From Rebecca billardiae RCC1528 (taxonomy: Eukaryota > Haptophyta), in the NCBI GenBank assembly GCA_965240325.2, contig OZ251228.1, forward strand, positions 2,232,001 to 2,296,000: 64,000 bases of DNA, written 5' to 3'. Below, piece by piece: positions 29,662 through 39,085 of this stretch (positions are counted from its first letter, which is position 1; each line of letters opens with the position of its first letter). The notes beneath the pieces were generated by a model, which made no database searches, was not told where the DNA came from, and saw only the letters and a list, made by a program, of their open reading frames with translations. The translations under genes and the position numbers were made by a program.

Positions 29662-31458
29662 TCAGCCTGCACCGTCGCGGACCGGGACCCTCCTGGCCAT
29701 CACCACAGGTATGTCCTGTGGTTGCTGCCGCGGTGCTGCTCCTGCCGCCATCGATGGTGACGGTAGTGCTGGTAGACCCTGGTCGTAGATGCCATGGGCA
29801 GCCCGGATTGCGTTGTCACCTGCGTTGCCGGGCAGATGCTGCGCGTCCAGGACCCAGGCACCATCATTGACCACCCCGTCGTCAACCGAATGGATCGTGC
29901 CATCTGGCAAGCGCCAGCGGACGATGCTGACAGCGACCAGCGGCGGCGGTGGGGAAAGCTGCGGCGCGGCGTCCGAAACAGCGGCAACGCAGCTGGTGGG
30001 TTTGTGCTGTCGCTTCGCTGCGCGCGTGCCCTGGTCGCCGGTGCCATGCCCCAGCCTTCGCTTGAGGACGGCGAGCCGACGGTTCACCATTCCGGCCAGC
30101 TTGTGCGTGGCGCAACGGCTGACGCGCGCGTCGCCCGGCATGCCGAAAGTAGGCCGTGCGGTGCAGCCCGCGTGATCACACTTGCGGCTCCTCACGTCGA
30201 CCATGCCGGCCAGCTTGTGCTCAGCGCACCGGCTGGCGCGCGCGTCGCCCGGCATGCCAAACGAAGGCACCTTGGTGCAGTCAGCGTGATCACACTTGGG
30301 GCTCCTCACGTCGACCATGCCGGCCAGCTTGTGCGTGGCGCAACGGCTGACGCGCGCGTCGCCCGGCATGCCGAACGAAGGCCGCTTGGTGCAGTCAGCG
30401 TGATCACACTTGGGGCTCTTCACGTCGACCATGCCGGCCAGCTTGTGCGTACCGCACCGGCTGGCGCGCGCGTCGCCCGGCATGCCGAACGAAGGCTGCG
30501 TGGTGCAGCCCGCGTGGTCACACTTGGGGTGCTTCACGTCGACCATGCCGGCCAGCTTGTGCGTACCGCACCGGCTGGCGCGCGCGTCGCCCGGCATGCC
30601 GAACGAAGGCACCTTGGTGCAGTCAGCGTGATCACACCTGGAGCTCCTCACGTCGACCATGCCGGCCAGCTTGTGCGTGGCGCACCAGCTGGCGCGCGAG
30701 TCACCCGGCATGCCGAAAGAAGGCACCTTGGTGCAGCCCACGTGATCACATTCGGGGCTCACCACGTCGACCATGCCGGCCAGCTTGTGCGCAGCGCACC
30801 GGCTGGCACGCACGTCGCCCGGCATGCCAAACGAAGGCCCCTTGGTGCAGTCAGCGTGATCACACTTGGGGCTCCTCACGTCGACCATGCCGGCCAGCTT
30901 GTGCACTGCGCACCGGCTGGCGCGCGCGTCACCCGGCATGCCGAAAGAAGGCACCTTGGTGCAGTCAGCGTGATCACACCTGGGGCTCCTCACGTCGACC
31001 ATGCCGGCCAGCTTGTGCGTGGCGCACCAGCTGGCGCGCGAGTCACCCGGCATGCCGAAAGAAGGCACCTTGGTGCAGCCCACGTGATCACATTCGGGGC
31101 TCACCACGTCGACCATGCCGGCCAGCTTGTGCGCAGCACACCGGCTGGCACGCACGTCGCCCGCCATGCCAAACGAAGGCTGCGTGGTGCAGCCCGCGTG
31201 ATCACACTTGGGGTGCTTCACGTCGACCATGCCGGCCAGCTTGTGCGTAGCGCACCGGCTGGCGCGCGCGTCGCCCGGCATGCCGAAAGAAGGCACCTTG
31301 GTGCAGCCCACGTGATCACATTCGGGGCTCACCACGTCGACCATGCCGGCCAGCTTGTGCGCAGCGCACCGGCTGGCGCGCGCGTCGCCCGGCATGCCAA
31401 ACGAAGGCCCCTTGGTGCAGCCCGCGTGACCACACTTGGGGTGCCTCGCGTCGACCAT
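29662..31458 (-). CDS. EsV-1-7 cysteine-repeat protein, 12 repeats (copy A)
   Basis: 598 residues from ATG 31458. Twelve tandem 38-residue units fit the EsV-1-7 motif exactly: C-X4-C-X16-C-X2-H-X12 (for example CDHADCTKVPSFGMPGDAR, ASRCATHKLAGMVDV). The motif was described in Ectocarpus virus EsV-1 and in the brown-algal developmental regulator IMMEDIATE UPRIGHT; the three Cys and one His are presumed metal ligands. A non-repeat C-terminal domain of about 140 residues follows (QLSPPPPLVAVSIVRWRLPD and after) and ends at TGA. A half repeat (CAAHTLAS) lies upstream of the ATG in frame, so an upstream exon is possible. A foldback element is inserted about 45 bp upstream of the ATG, presumably in the leader or promoter. 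Confidence 0.88.
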   Translation of the reverse strand: MVDARHPKCGHAGCTKGPSFGMPGDARASRCAAHKLAGMVDVVSPECDHVGCTKVPSFGMPGDARASRCATHKLAGMVDVKHPKCDHAGCTTQPSFGMAGDVRASRCAAHKLAGMVDVVSPECDHVGCTKVPSFGMPGDSRASWCATHKLAGMVDVRSPRCDHADCTKVPSFGMPGDARASRCAVHKLAGMVDVRSPKCDHADCTKGPSFGMPGDVRASRCAAHKLAGMVDVVSPECDHVGCTKVPSFGMPGDSRASWCATHKLAGMVDVRSSRCDHADCTKVPSFGMPGDARASRCGTHKLAGMVDVKHPKCDHAGCTTQPSFGMPGDARASRCGTHKLAGMVDVKSPKCDHADCTKRPSFGMPGDARVSRCATHKLAGMVDVRSPKCDHADCTKVPSFGMPGDARASRCAEHKLAGMVDVRSRKCDHAGCTARPTFGMPGDARVSRCATHKLAGMVNRRLAVLKRRLGHGTGDQGTRAAKRQHKPTSCVAAVSDAAPQLSPPPPLVAVSIVRWRLPDGTIHSVDDGVVNDGAWVLDAQHLPGNAGDNAIRAAHGIYDQGLPALPSPSMAAGAAPRQQPQDIPVVMARRVPVRDGAG

Positions 31459-31475
31459 GCTGGCCAGCGTGTGCG
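30075..31475. repeat. tandem array of 114-bp units (EsV-1-7 repeats)
   Basis: Twelve full units plus a partial one. The plus strand also stays open across the array because unit length is a multiple of three. Confidence 0.9.
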
Positions 31476-31495
31476 CAGCGCAGGGCTCCTCCGCT

Positions 31496-32625
31496 CCTGT
31501 GCCAAGGGGAGTCAGGGTACAGCACGTCCAGTTGGGCTGCAGCTGGAGCTTGGGTCCAAAAGCTTCCCGCGGCGCAGCGGCACTCGCCGCCGCCGCCGCC
31601 GTCGAGGGGCGGTGTGGCGCGCACGGCGTGAGCCGCTGCGGGCGCTGAGGTGCGCGCGACGGCGGCGCGCCCGGCGGCGCTGCTGTAGGAGGCCACTGCC
31701 CTCCTCTCTGCCCCGCGCGCTTCGCTCGTCGTCGCCGTCTCCGCGCCTGCGACCAGCGCGCACGCGAGCGCCGCACCGCCCGGCAGCAGGGGCAATCTCA
31801 GCCGTGACTGCGCATGTGCGTCGCGACCTGGTCGGCCCAGCGCGCGAGGCGCGTGCGGGCGAGGCAGGGCCAGTGTGGCCGCGCGCTATGCCGCCTGCAC
31901 CTTGCGCCAGTGGGCATGTCGCGGGCCTTGCACCTCTGTCGACAACGTTGACAAACAATGCGGCACCCAAGCGCAGACGTCAGTGTGCACGATCGAGACA
32001 GTAGGCGTACAGACGCGATAGTTGCAGAGCCTTTTGTGATCATGTGAGTCATGTATCGTCAGTGACTCTCGCCCAGGTCGTCTGCGCGCTGACGTTTTGA
32101 CTGAGTGCCTCAAGATCGCCTCGACGATGGCCCGTGCATTGCTTGAACACTCAACACAGTCCAAGCGGCCAACCAGACACACGTGCTCAGTTCCCTGTTG
32201 TACGCTCAGATGGGCTTACTTGAGGCGGCATGGCGCGCGGCCACACTGGCCCTGCCTCGCCCGCACGCGCCTCGCGCGCTGGGCCGACCAGGTCGCGACG
32301 CACATGCGCAGTCACGGCTGATATTGCCCCTGCTGCCGGGCGGTGCGGCGCTCGCGTGCGCGCTGAGTCGCAGGCGCGGAGACGGCGACGACGAGCGAAG
32401 CGCGCGGGGCAGAGAGGAGGGCAGAGGCCTCCTACAGCAGCGCCGCCGGGCGCGCCGCCGTCGCGCGCACCTCAGCGCCCGCAGTGGCTCACGCCGTGCG
32501 CGCCACAACCGCCCCTCGACGGCGGCGGCGGCGGCGAGTGCCGCTGCGCCGCGGGAAGCTTTTGTACCCAAGCTCCAGCTGCAGCCCAACTGGACGTGCT
32601 GTACCCTGACTCCCCTTGCCTGTGC
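31496..32625. mobile_element. foldback (long-TIR) transposable element, copy 2, with 7-bp target duplication
   Basis: The element is 31503-32618, exactly 1116 bp like copy 1, inserted in the opposite orientation as shown by the spacer. Direct repeats cctgtgc (31496-31502, 32619-32625) flank it. The paralogous locus at about 39105-39130 is the empty site, with a single cccgtgc in its place. No coding capacity. Confidence 0.95.
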
Positions 32626-32639
32626 ACCGCGCCGCTGAA

Positions 32640-32750
32640 CAAGTCAAGGGAGAGCTTACGTACGTTTGTTGCTCTGCTGTGTGCCAACCTCGGCAACCTC
32701 GACATTCCTCGACATTCCTCGACCTTCCTCGACAACCTCGTTGACGGAGC
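32640..32750. repeat. minisatellite and 58-bp repeat, partner at 34566-34632
   Basis: Shares tacgtttgttgctctgctgt and gtgccaacct(c/a)ggcaacc with 34566-34632, followed by cctcgacatt units repeated two to three times. Related units in inverse lie at about 35478-35522. These repeats bracket the unknown gene and the helicase fragment. Confidence 0.85.
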
Positions 32751-32858
32751 TCGTCTTGTATTTGTCAGTAGGGAAATGCGAGGATTCCCCCGGGAACAAC
32801 GAGCACCTCCGTGCCGCTTGTCCGTCCCGTCCCACCCGGCCGATCCAACCCGGAGACC

Positions 32859-34103
32859 ATGACGACGCGCGCAACGACCAGCGAGCCGAAGAAGCCGTCG
32901 GCGGACGCCCCCCAGGAGCCGCGGGCGACGAAGTCGCAGAAGACGAACGCCACGTCCGACGTCGCCGGCGATGGCGGCGTCACCTCGGACGGGTTCGGCA
33001 CGTCGAACCCGGCGTCGGGCGGCCGTGCGCACGGCGGCGCGTGCGGCAAGCGCCCAGCAAGCGAGTGCCCGCAGGCGGAGACTGCCACGGGCGCTTCGAA
33101 GAAGCGCAATGCCGCGCCCGGCCTCGCTGCCGACGACGCCATCGGCATGCAGTCGCCTGCTGGCAGCACGTCGGCCGGCGGAAGCAAGGAGCCGCTCCCA
33201 CCGGCGGCGCAGGCGGTGCAGGACAAGATGCTGAAGCAGGTGTGCGCCGGGCGTGCGCCGCGCGCGCGCACGCTGCCTTGTGCGTCGGCGCTGACCCACC
33301 CCGCACCGCGCATCGCCTGCGCCGTTCAGGCCGAGGCGATCAACCGGCTCGCGCAGCAGCGCGCCAAGGCGCTGGAGAAGGCGACCGAGCTGAAGCAAAC
33401 GTCGGTGTCGCTCGGCCCGCCGGCGAACACGTCGTCGTTCGCGCAGGACCACGTCGAGCGCTGCGCGGACAAGAGCAACATCCGCGTGAACATCGGCGCG
33501 CAGATGCCGACGAAGCTCACGTTCGACGTGCGCCGCCAGGTGGTGTTCGGCGTGTACGACGTGGTGCACCAGGAGGGCGTGCCGGGCGCCGAGGCCATGT
33601 TCAATGAGGGCAAGCACGTGAACAAGAACGGCGAGCAGCGCAGCTTTCTCTACAACGAGGCGCCGTCCATCGAGTACGTGCCGGTGGCGGATGAGGACGA
33701 GCAGTACCGCGTGCGCGTGCGCGCCATCGTGTTCGAGCCGCGCTCGCGCCTGATGGCGGGCCACATCCTGGAGGGCATCAAGACGGCGCCGCTCGGCTTT
33801 GCGCCCATCGTGGGCACGCTCCCGACGGTGGACGAGGTCGACCTGAACATCCCGATCGCGCGCCGCCACTCGCTGATGGCGTTCTACGACGTGGACGGCG
33901 AGGCGTTCGACATCTTCGGCGACGACCTCAAGTTCTACATCAAGGCCATCGAGGCGCTGGCGGTTCAGGCTGGCGCCAGCGTGCTGCAGATCGTGCGCAC
34001 GCCGATCGAGACGCAGATGCACTTTGGCGGAGACATCGTGCTGGCCTGCAAGGTGACGACGGCGATCCGTGCTGAGCTGGGCGTGGCGATCACGGGCATG
34101 TGA
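32859..34103 (+). CDS. intron-containing gene of unknown function
   Basis: Two exons, 32859-33239 and 33330-34103, with a 90-bp GT-AG intron (gtgtgc ... ccgttcag); 384 residues. The start is ATG 32859 (MTTRATTSEPKKPSADAP). The N-terminal 120 residues are Thr/Ser/Lys/Pro-rich and disordered. A short helical stretch (AEAINRLAQQRAKALEKATE) crosses the splice junction. The C-terminal 230 residues are well-structured, with balanced composition (KLTFDVRRQVVFGVYDVVHQ, GFAPIVGTLPTVDEVDLNIP, IARRHSLMAFYDVDGEAFDI). I do not recognise this domain. It lies in the repeat-rich island, between copies of a 58-bp repeat, so it could be part of a mobile unit or an inserted host gene. Good codon structure argues that it is functional. 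Confidence 0.72.
   Translation: MTTRATTSEPKKPSADAPQEPRATKSQKTNATSDVAGDGGVTSDGFGTSNPASGGRAHGGACGKRPASECPQAETATGASKKRNAAPGLAADDAIGMQSPAGSTSAGGSKEPLPPAAQAVQDKMLKQVCAGRAPRARTLPCASALTHPAPRIACAVQAEAINRLAQQRAKALEKATELKQTSVSLGPPANTSSFAQDHVERCADKSNIRVNIGAQMPTKLTFDVRRQVVFGVYDVVHQEGVPGAEAMFNEGKHVNKNGEQRSFLYNEAPSIEYVPVADEDEQYRVRVRAIVFEPRSRLMAGHILEGIKTAPLGFAPIVGTLPTVDEVDLNIPIARRHSLMAFYDVDGEAFDIFGDDLKFYIKAIEALAVQAGASVLQIVRTPIETQMHFGGDIVLACKVTTAIRAELGVAITGM
33240..33329 (+). other. predicted 90-bp intron
   Basis: GT-AG, length a multiple of three and free of stops, so retention would insert 30 residues rather than break the frame. Arg/Ala/Pro composition of its translation (GRAPRARTLPCASALTHPA) is unlike the flanking domain. 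Confidence 0.7.
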
Positions 34104-34565
34104 GACGGCTGGCAAGACTGTGTGCGGGTGGGTGGGAAGGGGGTCGAGCACGGGTGGGTGGGAAGGGGTTCGGGTGGGCACGTGGGCCCGCAGTCGGTGA
34201 TAGGCCCCGCATGCACCGCCGAAGCGGTGTGCGTGTTGCAGCACGCACGGCCGATGCTGCAGCACAGTGACTGCGTGATCGGATAGAATACGACGTCAAG
34301 TATGATTTTTAGGGCGCGTGCCGCGCATAGACCGAATGGTGCACAGCGCCGGCGTGCACTAGCCTGGGGCTGGCAGGCGTCGTCCAGGCGGGAATGAATA
34401 CGTCATTATTCTCGCAGTTATTATTTCAGCTCCGCGCCTTGATCCTTGACGATTTTCCAAGCTCGGAGTCGGAGGATCAGCAACATCATCCTCAAGCGTT
34501 CTGCGACCTAGGAATCTAGGATCAGCGCAACATCGTCAAACGTGCTGAGACCTAGGTAGCAGCTT
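34104..34565. other. intergenic, no gene seen
   Basis: Begins with a ggtgggaagggg(g/t) direct repeat (about 34130-34170). It ends with a pair of degenerate 45-bp repeats containing gacctagg and ggatcagc around 34470-34555. No gene. Confidence 0.4.
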
Positions 34566-35544
34566 ATATGTACGTTTGTTGCTCTGCTGTGTGCCAACCT
34601 AGGCAACCTCGACATTCCTCGACATTCCTCGGATCGTACACGACGAGCTTGGCAGCGCCGGGGATGGCCAGCACAGCGTGCAGCTGAGCTCGCGTGCAGT
34701 CATGCGCCTCGTCGAGCAGCACCAGATCGAAGCGCGTGTCGCGTTTGGCGTAGTCGAGTTGGTACAGCTTGAAGAGCACAGCATGCGTCCGTGCGGCATG
34801 TGAGCTGGGGTCCGCCTGGCGCTCCCACACGCGGCGCGCCGAGGCAAGAACAGCGCCGCGGCACCGGGCAAGCGCGGGCAGGTGCGCGTCGCAGAGGTGC
34901 GCGTCGGCCGATGATAGAAACGCACGCAGCGTCGCGCGCACGTCCGTCAAGCTGTCGTCGTCCGGCGCGTCACACGGAAGCACAGCCACCTGGTCGGCGA
35001 TGTGGCCGCCGTGCAGGGCATGCGTCGCCTCGAAAGCCAGAGCGTCGAGCGTGCACACGCGCACGTGCGCCATCGCGGAGCACAGCTCAGCCTGCTCCGC
35101 TGCCGCGCTGCGATTGAACGTCACGAGAACGGTGCGCAGGTGCGGTCGCGCCGCAGCGAACGCGCGCAGCGCGTGTGACTTGCCGGCACCTGCAACGGCG
35201 AGAATCTTCATCACATCACCGCGCTGCAGGGCGGTGTGCACGATAGCCTCGAGGCTGCCGGGTGGATCGTGGCGAACGAGAGCATGCAGCAGCACGCTCG
35301 ACGTCGGGCGTGCGAGCGGAGCGGCAGCCAATCGGCGTCGGCGCGGGCGCGCCGGCCCGGGCGCCATGCAGTAGCCTGCGGTTGGCGCGTTCAGCTGAGC
35401 CAAATCGAAGCGGCGGGCGTGAAGGTGGGTTCCGGTGAGGTGGTTCCCCCACGTCGCGATGAGCACGCTCGCCACCGGACTTTGCCGAGGTTGTCGAGGT
35501 TGCCGAGGTTGTCGACGTTGGCGAAAACGTAGCAACCGACCCAT
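34564..35544 (-). pseudogene. truncated FBH1/UvrD-like superfamily 1 helicase
   Basis: The central part matches the first half of an SF1A helicase: ILAVAGAGKSHALRAFA (Walker A, motif I), TVLVTFNRSAAAEQAELC (motif Ia), CTLDALAFEATHAL, FDLVLLDEAHDCTRAQLHAVL (Walker B, motif II). The layout, including the FLSSADAHLCDAHLP insert and DCT after the DEAx box, most resembles FBH1. The protein stops right after LVVYDP, where motif III should begin, and runs into minisatellite sequence (RNVEECRGC...) and a stop. Motifs III-VI are absent, so it cannot unwind DNA. The first about 25 residues are also minisatellite-encoded. It is probably a fragment carried or clipped by repeat-mediated rearrangement. Confidence 0.85.
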
Positions 35545-36091
35545 CCGACCTCAAAGGTATTGCCTTCGGCTTGGCTGATCCCCTTCATTCCTTTGGCTGA
35601 GTCAAGCAAGGGCGCTTCCCGGGATCCTGCCACACGCTCCCGAAAGCAATGCCCCCCCCCTGGGGGGGGGCATTGCTACCGGACTGGCGCGGGCCGTAAT
35701 CAAATGTACCCGCTTGAAATAGAGGAAGCCCATTTCAATAGGAACGCGGTTCGATTTGGCGTATGACCAGTGCGGGGAACGCCCCTGGTGTCCGGAGGGA
35801 GTCTCAAAATTCGAAACTCGGTCTCCTTCAGCCCTGAAAATCGTCCCCCGTCCCTTTTTTCTTTGATCAAAGATCTTTTTGAACGTGGTTCGGGCCCGCT
35901 GGTGCGGGCTCCAGGCTGCGCGCTCCGCCCTGCACCGCGGGCCAGCAATAATAAAACCGTGCTGACTCCTTATTGTCTCCACGGTTGTCCTTTCCCCGTT
36001 CCCGTTTCCGTCGCACCCCTCGGCCTCGCCTAGCGACTAACTACTAACTAAGCGAGGGGTGCTCGATGACCCAAATGTTCTACTTGACTAC
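35545..36091. other. repeat-rich intergenic sequence
   Basis: Includes a perfect 16-bp inverted repeat (35645-35660 / 35662-35677) containing nine C and nine G, and the dispersed repeat at 35835-35943. No coding sequence. Confidence 0.5.
35835..35943. repeat. dispersed repeat, inverted partner of 25108-25222
   Basis: See shared blocks described for 25108-25222. It includes gatcaaagatctt-type near-palindromes. Confidence 0.75.
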
Positions 36092-36296
36092 TATGATTTA
36101 CCGACACGTAGTAGGTAGGACGGCGCAGACTGTCTCCTGATTCGTCGTCGGCAGTGCCCGATCGTCTGACACGAAGTCGACGCTGGTGGTGCCAGAGCAT
36201 AGCCTGAACGAGTGAACCGCGCAATCAAATGGCTTGAGCGCGGCGGCCTTGAGCTGCTGGAGCGCAATCCACCTGCGCTGCGCGGCTCGCATCCGT
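36092..36296. repeat. dispersed repeat, inverted partner of 8335-8506
   Basis: Begins atgatttaccgacacg, with gacggcgcagactgtctcct, gattcgtcg, cgatcgtc and gacacgaagtcg. A third partial relative (gacggcgcagc...tctcctg...gattcgtcg) lies at about 52071-52112. Confidence 0.7.
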
Positions 36297-36897
36297 TACT
36301 TACTACTCGGGAGATTAGCAGACTTGTGCACGACCTGAAAATTTGCGGATATATATGTGGCGTTATAACGCAGTTATAACCGAATGTGTCGGGAGGCTGG
36401 AAGGTGATGCGTCGCAGTGTCGTGACAGCCAAGGCCAAGGGCCTCCATCGTCTACCTGATCCTGCAGGTAGTTGCTTCGTGCTGGTACGGCGCTCGAGAT
36501 CATATCCAAGATCATCTGCAGTCATCCGAGTGGCAGCTTTCCAGTTCATCAAGCAACTAACCAGTCGAGCTCACACAAATCGGCACTTTACGACCTTTCG
36601 CGCCGAGCTCACAAGCTGCTCATCAGTTACTGCCAGTCGGCCCCTTGCCTCATCATCAGCAAACGAGGCCCCATCTCCTTCGCCGTCGCGTGCTTCTTTG
36701 CTCGTGCTCGCTCGCTCGTTTGGGGACCTTGCTGCCACACGCTGGCGCAGTCTGCGCGCAGCTTTGGCACCGTCGGCTCAGTCGCTCTTCCCGTCATCCA
36801 GGGACAAATCCCCACCTCACACAAGTATATATACACATCGATTGGCGCCGCTTCAATCTTTGTGCAGGAGGACACATATATATATATATATATATAT
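36297..36897. other. intergenic, no gene seen, AT microsatellite at end
   Basis: Moderate GC with open frames lacking coding character. A (TA)n tract at about 36878-36896 sits exactly at the left border of segmental duplication B. Confidence 0.45.
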
Positions 36898-37492
36898 GGG
36901 GATTAGTCTTTTCCGAAAATGAGCAGGTTATTGCCACTGCCGCCATTGACGTCAGCAGAGCAGCACCGGCCAAGCTCCCGGATCCCCCGTCGGGCGGCCA
37001 GTGATGGCCGGCCAGCGGCTGTCGTCTGCTATTTTGAGGTGTCAATAGCGGATCATGTTTGCGGAGCGCTTTGCGCACGCAGTTTGATGCGCTCATCGTC
37101 GTCGGAGAGGTGGTGCAGGTGGCACGGGAAGCGCCAGGCGCCAGCCGCCCGGGCCGGGTTGGAGGCCGTGCCGCACACTGCACAGCAGCGCGACCCCCGT
37201 GTCGGGCCCGTGCTTCTGCGCCATCGCGCACGCCTCCGGGAAGGCGGCAGCTGCTTGCCGAGCGTGCCGATGTGCGGCTGGCAGGTCCCAGTCAGAGTCG
37301 GTGCCGCGGTGAGTGGAGGGGCGCCGGTCGACTTGAGCGGAACAGGGGCGTGAAACGGTGAAGTCGAGCGCGGTGAAAACCTTCTGCCGTGCCCGGTGGC
37401 GTCTCGGCCCGATGCCGGCGCTCGCTCGCACGAAAAGCTCGTCGTGATGACCGTCGGGAGATCATCACGACCAGCCACGCTTCACGGCTTCA

Positions 37493-39067
37493 TCAGCCTG
37501 CACCGTCGCGGACCACCCTCCTGGCCATCACCACAGGTATGTCCTGTGGTTGCTGCCGTCGTGCTGCTCCCGCCGCTATGGATGATGACGGTAGTGCTGG
37601 TAGACCCTGGTCGTAGCTGCCATGGGCAGCCCGGACTGCGTTGTCACCTGCGTTGCCGGGCAAGGCGGACAGGTGCCGCTCGTCCAGGGCCCAGGCACCA
37701 TCATTGACCACCCCGTCGTCAACCGAATGGATCGTGCCATCTGGCAAGCGCCAGCGGACGATGCTGACAGCGACCAGCGGCGGCGGTGGGGAAAGCTGCG
37801 GCGCGGCGTCCGAAACAGCGGCGAAGCAGCTGGTGGGTTTGTGCTGTCGCTTCGCTGCGCGTGTGCCCTGGTCCCCGGTGCCATGCTCCAGCCTGCGCTT
37901 GGGGACGGCAAGCCGAGTGTTAACCATGCCGGCCAGCTTGTGTTCAACGCACCGGCTGGCGCGCGCGTCGCCCGGCATGCCGAATGAAGGCGCCTTGGTG
38001 CAGTCAGCGTGATCACACTTGGGGTTCTTCACGTCGACCATACCGGCCAGCTTGTGCGTACCGCACCGGCTGGCGCGCGCGTCACCCGGCATGCCGAACG
38101 AAGGCCCCTTGGTGCAGCCCGCGTGGTCACACTTGGGGTTCTTCACGTCGACCATACCGGCCAGCTTGTGCGTACCGCACCGGCTGGCGCGCGCGTCACC
38201 CGGCATGCCGAAAGAAGGCACCTTGGTGCAGTCAGCGTGATCACACTTGGGGTGCTTCACGTCGACCATGCCAGCCAGCTTGTGCGTAGCGCACCGGCTG
38301 GCGCGCGCGTCGCCCGGCATGCCGAAGTAAGGCACCTTGGTGCAGCCGGTGTGATCACACTTGGGGCTCTTCACGTTGACCATGCCGGCCAGCTTGTGCA
38401 CTGCGCACCGGCTGGCGCGCGAGTCACCCAGCATGCCGAAAGAAGGGTGCTTGGTGCAGCCTGTGTGATCACACCTGGGGCTCCTCACGTCGACCATGCC
38501 GGCCAGCTTGTGCGTGGCGCACCAGCTGGCGCGCGAGTCACCCGGCATGCCGAAGTAAGGCGCCTTGGTGCAGCCGGTGTGATCACAATTGGGGTGCTTC
38601 ACGTCGACCATGCCGCCCAGCTTGTGCGTAGCGCACCGGCTGGCGCGCGCATCGCCCGGCATGCCAAACGAAGGCCACTTGGTACAGCCCGCGTGATCAC
38701 ACTTGGGGCTCACCACGTTGACCATGCCGGCCAGCTTGTGCGTAGCGCACCGGCCGGCGCGCGCGTCGCCCGCCATGCCAAACGAAGGCTGCGTGGTGCA
38801 GCCCGCGTGATCACACTTGGGGCTCTTCACGTCGACCATGCCGGCCAGCTTGTGCGCAGCGCACCGGCTGGCGCGCGCGTCGCCCGCCATGCCAAACGAA
38901 GGCTGCGTGGTGCAGCCCGCGTGATCACACTTGGGGCTCTTCACGTCGACCATGCCGGCCAGCTTGTGCGCAGCGCACCGGCTGGCGCGCGCGTCGCCCG
39001 GCATGCCAAACGAAGGCCCCTTGGTGCAGCCCGCGTGACCACACTTGGGGTGCCTCGCGTCGACCAT
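37493..39067 (-). CDS. EsV-1-7 cysteine-repeat protein, 10 repeats (copy B)
   Basis: 524 residues from ATG 39067 (MVDARHPKCGHAGCTKGP). Ten C-X4-C-X16-C-X2-H-X12 units, then the same C-terminal domain as copy A with small indels (ALDERHLSALPGNAGD versus VLDAQHLPGNAGD). Some repeats are copy-specific (TKWPSFGMPG, TKHPSFGMLG), so the array has both diverged and been homogenised. It is head-to-head with the NBAS-like gene, with only 123 bp between ATGs. An in-frame TGA lies 60 bp upstream of the ATG, so if there is a longer N-terminus it must come from a spliced exon. Confidence 0.88.
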   Translation of the reverse strand: MVDARHPKCGHAGCTKGPSFGMPGDARASRCAAHKLAGMVDVKSPKCDHAGCTTQPSFGMAGDARASRCAAHKLAGMVDVKSPKCDHAGCTTQPSFGMAGDARAGRCATHKLAGMVNVVSPKCDHAGCTKWPSFGMPGDARASRCATHKLGGMVDVKHPNCDHTGCTKAPYFGMPGDSRASWCATHKLAGMVDVRSPRCDHTGCTKHPSFGMLGDSRASRCAVHKLAGMVNVKSPKCDHTGCTKVPYFGMPGDARASRCATHKLAGMVDVKHPKCDHADCTKVPSFGMPGDARASRCGTHKLAGMVDVKNPKCDHAGCTKGPSFGMPGDARASRCGTHKLAGMVDVKNPKCDHADCTKAPSFGMPGDARASRCVEHKLAGMVNTRLAVPKRRLEHGTGDQGTRAAKRQHKPTSCFAAVSDAAPQLSPPPPLVAVSIVRWRLPDGTIHSVDDGVVNDGAWALDERHLSALPGNAGDNAVRAAHGSYDQGLPALPSSSIAAGAARRQQPQDIPVVMARRVVRDGAG

Positions 39068-39085
39068 GCTGGCCAGCGTGTGCGC
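37925..39085. repeat. tandem array of 114-bp units (EsV-1-7 repeats), copy B
   Basis: Ten full units plus a partial one, the same period as the array at 30075-31475. Confidence 0.9.

Larger units (their letters stand above)
29063..32650. repeat. segmental duplication A (EsV-1-7 locus, interrupted by a foldback element)
   Basis: Paralogous to 36898-39136. It differs in repeat number (12 versus 10) and by the 1116-bp foldback insertion plus its 7-bp duplication. Confidence 0.88.

Noticed and set aside
36386-36922. Plus-strand 178-codon open frame
   Set aside because: Starts at GTG, Ser/Arg-rich, and ends in a TA microsatellite; no coding character.
30075-39085. CRISPR-like array because of regular repeats
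   Set aside because: Units are contiguous 114-bp coding repeats without unique spacers, in a eukaryotic context.
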